From a virus, in IMG/VR virus record IMGVR_UViG_3300021468_000003, positions 1 through 62,457 of that record: a DNA stretch of 62,457 bases. One strand, 5' to 3'. Shown piece after piece: positions 60,830 through 62,457 of this stretch (the stretch's first letter is position 1; each line of letters starts with the position of its first letter). The position numbers and the translations under genes are program-made. A model generated the notes under the pieces. It saw only the letters and a program-made list of their open reading frames with translations. It made no database searches and was not told where the DNA came from.

Positions 60830-61027
60830 ATGGACAAATTATCAGAAGAATATGCAATAATCTTTAAAAAGGATTATCGCAAATATGGGTATAGTCAAGT
60901 ATATTCAGGATTTGACGCTATTCTAGTTCGTTTGTACGAGAGTGAACCGGACTACGTTGTCTTTGCTATTCCGACGTGGGATAGTGAAGAAATCTATTTG
61001 ATTGAGAAAGCTATGGACATTCATTAA
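60830..61027 (+). CDS. small hypothetical protein of the AT-rich segment
   Basis: A 65-residue product behind GAGGATAGCT. It begins MDKLSEEYAIIFKKDYRKYG and ends with SEEIYLIEKAMDIH; acidic, aromatic, no motif. Codon use is much more AT-rich than in the phage arms. It has its own promoter and sits between inverted repeats 60,785-60,811 and 61,043-61,069. Confidence 0.55.
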   Translation: MDKLSEEYAIIFKKDYRKYGYSQVYSGFDAILVRLYESEPDYVVFAIPTWDSEEIYLIEKAMDIH

Positions 61028-61042
61028 TTAACTTTATTAGTT

Positions 61043-61069
61043 GCCTTGCGCTGGTTAGTAAGCGCTTGC
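61043..61069 (-). repeat. 27-bp inverted repeat, right copy
   Basis: GCCTTGCGCTGGTTAGTA followed by AGCGCTTGC matches the reverse complement of 60,785-60,811 with four mismatches. It lies just upstream of the second gene's ribosome site. A partial third copy (GTGAGTGCAAGCGCC) occurs at 61,451-61,465, next to the terminator. Confidence 0.75.
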
Positions 61070-61092
61070 ACTCACGGAAGGGAGCGGATGTT

Positions 61093-61440
61093 ATGAGTAA
61101 AGAAAAAATAACTTTGACAAAAGATCAGACTGAGCAATGGAAAAAGCATCGGGCAAAAGTTATCAATGACTTGCTTGAAAACATTGACGTTTCTGGCGAA
61201 CTTGCTTACTTTGTTGAAGTAGGGATCACACGAGCACTTGACCAGCGATACAGTACTGCTGAGACAAAGCTCAAACTCATGGACGCTGACGGATTTCCTA
61301 AGCTAGCTGATCTGATCCCTAAGGGGAGTGAAAAGACTCAATTAATTCGTGAATTGCTTCCGAAGCTTCCGCAATTCACGGAAGATATGCTTAAGAAATT
61401 GGATACTGAGCAATTACGAAAACTTAAGGAAAATCTGTAA
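61093..61440 (+). CDS. hypothetical helical protein of the AT-rich segment
   Basis: A 115-residue product. ATG 61093 follows GGGAGCGGATGTT. It is charged and helical (EKITLTKDQTEQWKKHRAKVINDLLENIDVSGELAYFVEVGITRALDQRYS; PKLPQFTEDMLKKLDTEQLRKLKENL). A strong terminator follows 25 bases later. Looks like small plasmid or prophage proteins of low-GC Firmicutes; no function recognised. Confidence 0.6.
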   Translation: MSKEKITLTKDQTEQWKKHRAKVINDLLENIDVSGELAYFVEVGITRALDQRYSTAETKLKLMDADGFPKLADLIPKGSEKTQLIRELLPKLPQFTEDMLKKLDTEQLRKLKENL

Positions 61441-61465
61441 ATTTTAACAAGTGAGTGCAAGCGCC

Positions 61466-61500
61466 AAGGCCAAGGACCGATGTCCTTGGCCTTTTTATTT
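61466..61500 (+). terminator. intrinsic terminator
   Basis: AAGGCCAAGGAC and GTCCTTGGCCTT form a perfect 12-bp stem with loop CGAT, followed by TTTATTT. It ends the two-gene AT-rich operon. Confidence 0.85.
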
Positions 61501-61725
61501 GGTCAAAAATCCCGCTTGTTTTCCGTTTCTGCGGTGTTTCTTGCCTTATCTGGTATCTTTCCCTGGGGACGTCCCCAAGGCAAAAATGGGCGATTTTTCC
61601 TTATGTTTTTAATGGTAGTTTGCAAGTCTTGTGCCGGGAAATCCTACCTAGTTAATTGGTAGGAATTAAAAGATTTTGTGAGTACGGTTCAGAATTTCGA
61701 TTTGAAAATGAGTGCCGTTCAACGC

Positions 61726-61773
61726 ATGCAAGAAATGTGCCAAAATTTGTGATATGCAAGAAACGTGCCAAAA
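61726..61773. repeat. two 20-bp direct repeats
   Basis: ATGCAAGAAA(T/C)GTGCCAAAA occurs at 61,726-61,745 and again at 61,754-61,773, offset by 28 bp, with one mismatch. They lie directly before the first 16-bp iterated motif. Confidence 0.75.
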
Positions 61774-61784
61774 AATTTTTCCAG

Positions 61785-62246
61785 TAATTCCAACGACTTA
61801 CAATCCCTACTATATTACTAATTTGGCATATAAGGTTTTGCGGATTTTTTCGCACTCTCTCGCTAACCTGCTGATTTTTCAGGGAAAAATGTGCGATGAC
61901 GTCGTAAGTAGTTAGAAATACTAGAAAAGCATGATTTTCTTAATGATTCCGCAAGGTTGCGTGTCGGACAAATGAACGGGATTTTGTGAATAATTTCGGG
62001 CACTTACAGATTTGCGGCTCGAAAACTTTTCCTAATGATTTCGGGTACTTAGCTGACCATGATTTTCCTTGTAATTTCGGGCACTTAGCTAGTGTCAAAA
62101 TTTTGACATAGTGACCGTCTGGTCATTTAAAATTTTTCTCGAAAAATCGGGCATTTGCGATGGGTATAAAAAAATTTAATACTTGCCGTTTTTTCGCATC
62201 ATATGTTTTGGCCTTTTATTTTTTCTTTAGTAATTCCGCAGACTTA
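61785..62246. repeat. iterated 16-bp motif TRATTYCNNNNACTTA (five copies)
   Basis: Copies begin at 61,785, 61,991, 62,036, 62,072 and 62,231. Two (61,991 and 62,072) are identical, and the three central ones are spaced 45 and 36 bp. All are in the same orientation. Same-orientation, irregularly spaced short repeats in AT-rich DNA resemble iterons bound by a replication or regulatory protein; none is identified here. Confidence 0.6.
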
Positions 62247-62359
62247 TGAAGAATTGCAAAATATTTGCAAAAAAGGTTCAAGTCACTGTTGCAATTTGCA
62301 ATATCGGGTTGGGGGAGCTACCCCTCCACGCAACTCCCCGAAATTACTCGGAATCAAAA

Positions 62360-62384
62360 AAATCGGAACAAAGTTCCGATTTTC
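62360..62384. terminator. bidirectional terminator-like hairpin
   Basis: AAAATCGGAAC and GTTCCGATTTT form a perfect 11-bp stem with loop AAA, flanked by A-run on the left and T-run on the right. It can act on either strand. No gene directly precedes it within the window. Confidence 0.6.
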
Positions 62385-62457
62385 TTACGAAAACGGATTG
62401 TCGCACGACCTGACCCCACGGCGGGGGTAGGGGGCACCCCTCCCTTGGGGGGATTTT

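Larger units (their letters stand above)
61441..62457. other. right-end A+T-rich non-coding region
   Basis: About 1 kb with no ORF I would call. It contains the terminator 61,466-61,500, direct repeats at 61,726-61,773, the 16-bp iterated motif (61,785-62,246) and a hairpin at 62,360-62,384, and ends in G/C-runs after 62,410. The repeat content is what one expects of a plasmid or phage origin, but no replication gene is adjacent. Confidence 0.5.

Noticed and set aside
1-62457. Integrase, excisionase or lysogeny repressor
   Set aside because: No product shows tyrosine or serine recombinase motifs, and the HTH and RHH proteins lack features of a CI-like repressor. Temperate lifestyle is not supported.

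Overview
The window looks like a tailed-phage genome, or most of one, with long non-contractile (siphovirus-type) tail genes, plus about 2 kb of AT-rich DNA of different character at the right edge. I see no integrase, lysogeny repressor or rRNA. The host cannot be named. A SleB-like endolysin, several signal-peptide proteins and a BamE-like lipoprotein suggest a bacterium with an envelope the phage modifies. The right-hand AT-rich segment has Firmicute-type signals: a TTGACT/TATAAC promoter, an rRNA-leader-like boxA and a strong intrinsic terminator.

Layout. A rightward arm (0.35-8.7 kb) carries small, tightly coupled early-type genes: dCMP deaminase, a MazG-like protein, zinc-ribbon proteins, a DHH phosphoesterase, a secreted 3D-domain protein and an AdoMet-decarboxylase-like protein. 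It converges at 8.7 kb with one leftward arm of about 51 kb (60.0 to 8.7 kb). Read in transcription order, the leftward arm starts with many small proteins (60-50 kb), including a cysteine-rich paralogue family, a ParB-like protein and a sigma-factor-like protein. The replication and recombination block follows (50-39 kb): a Ski2-like helicase, an HNH/Transposase_20-like protein with a repeat array behind it, a RecB-like nuclease, a Sak4-like ATPase with a DUF669-like partner, a ParB-methyltransferase fusion, a uracil-DNA-glycosylase/DNA polymerase A fusion and a DUF3987-like ATPase. Next come packaging and head genes (38-29 kb): terminase with an intein, portal, S49 protease, decoration and capsid proteins. 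Tail genes follow in lambda-like order (29-18 kb), with a programmed -1 frameshift in the tail-assembly chaperone and a glycosyltransferase in the module. The arm ends with fibre and secreted proteins (18-11 kb) and lysis genes (10-8.7 kb). If the molecule is circular or circularly permuted, both arms diverge from the intergenic DNA at 60.0 kb to the right end plus the first 350 bases.

The most unusual content is non-coding. (1) A 514-bp array at 46,896-47,409 alternates two 9-bp cores every 18 bp, 29 cores in all, starting 3 bases after the stop of an HNH/Transposase_20-like gene. (2) A 24-unit array with an exact 8-bp period lies at 60,157-60,348. (3) Six copies of a 26-bp imperfect palindrome each sit 11-16 bases before a start codon, in both arms. 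(4) The 9-mer CATACATGC occurs 8 times in one orientation between 40.6 and 60.1 kb. (5) A 16-bp iterated motif lies in the AT-rich right end. Functions of these are inferred, not shown.
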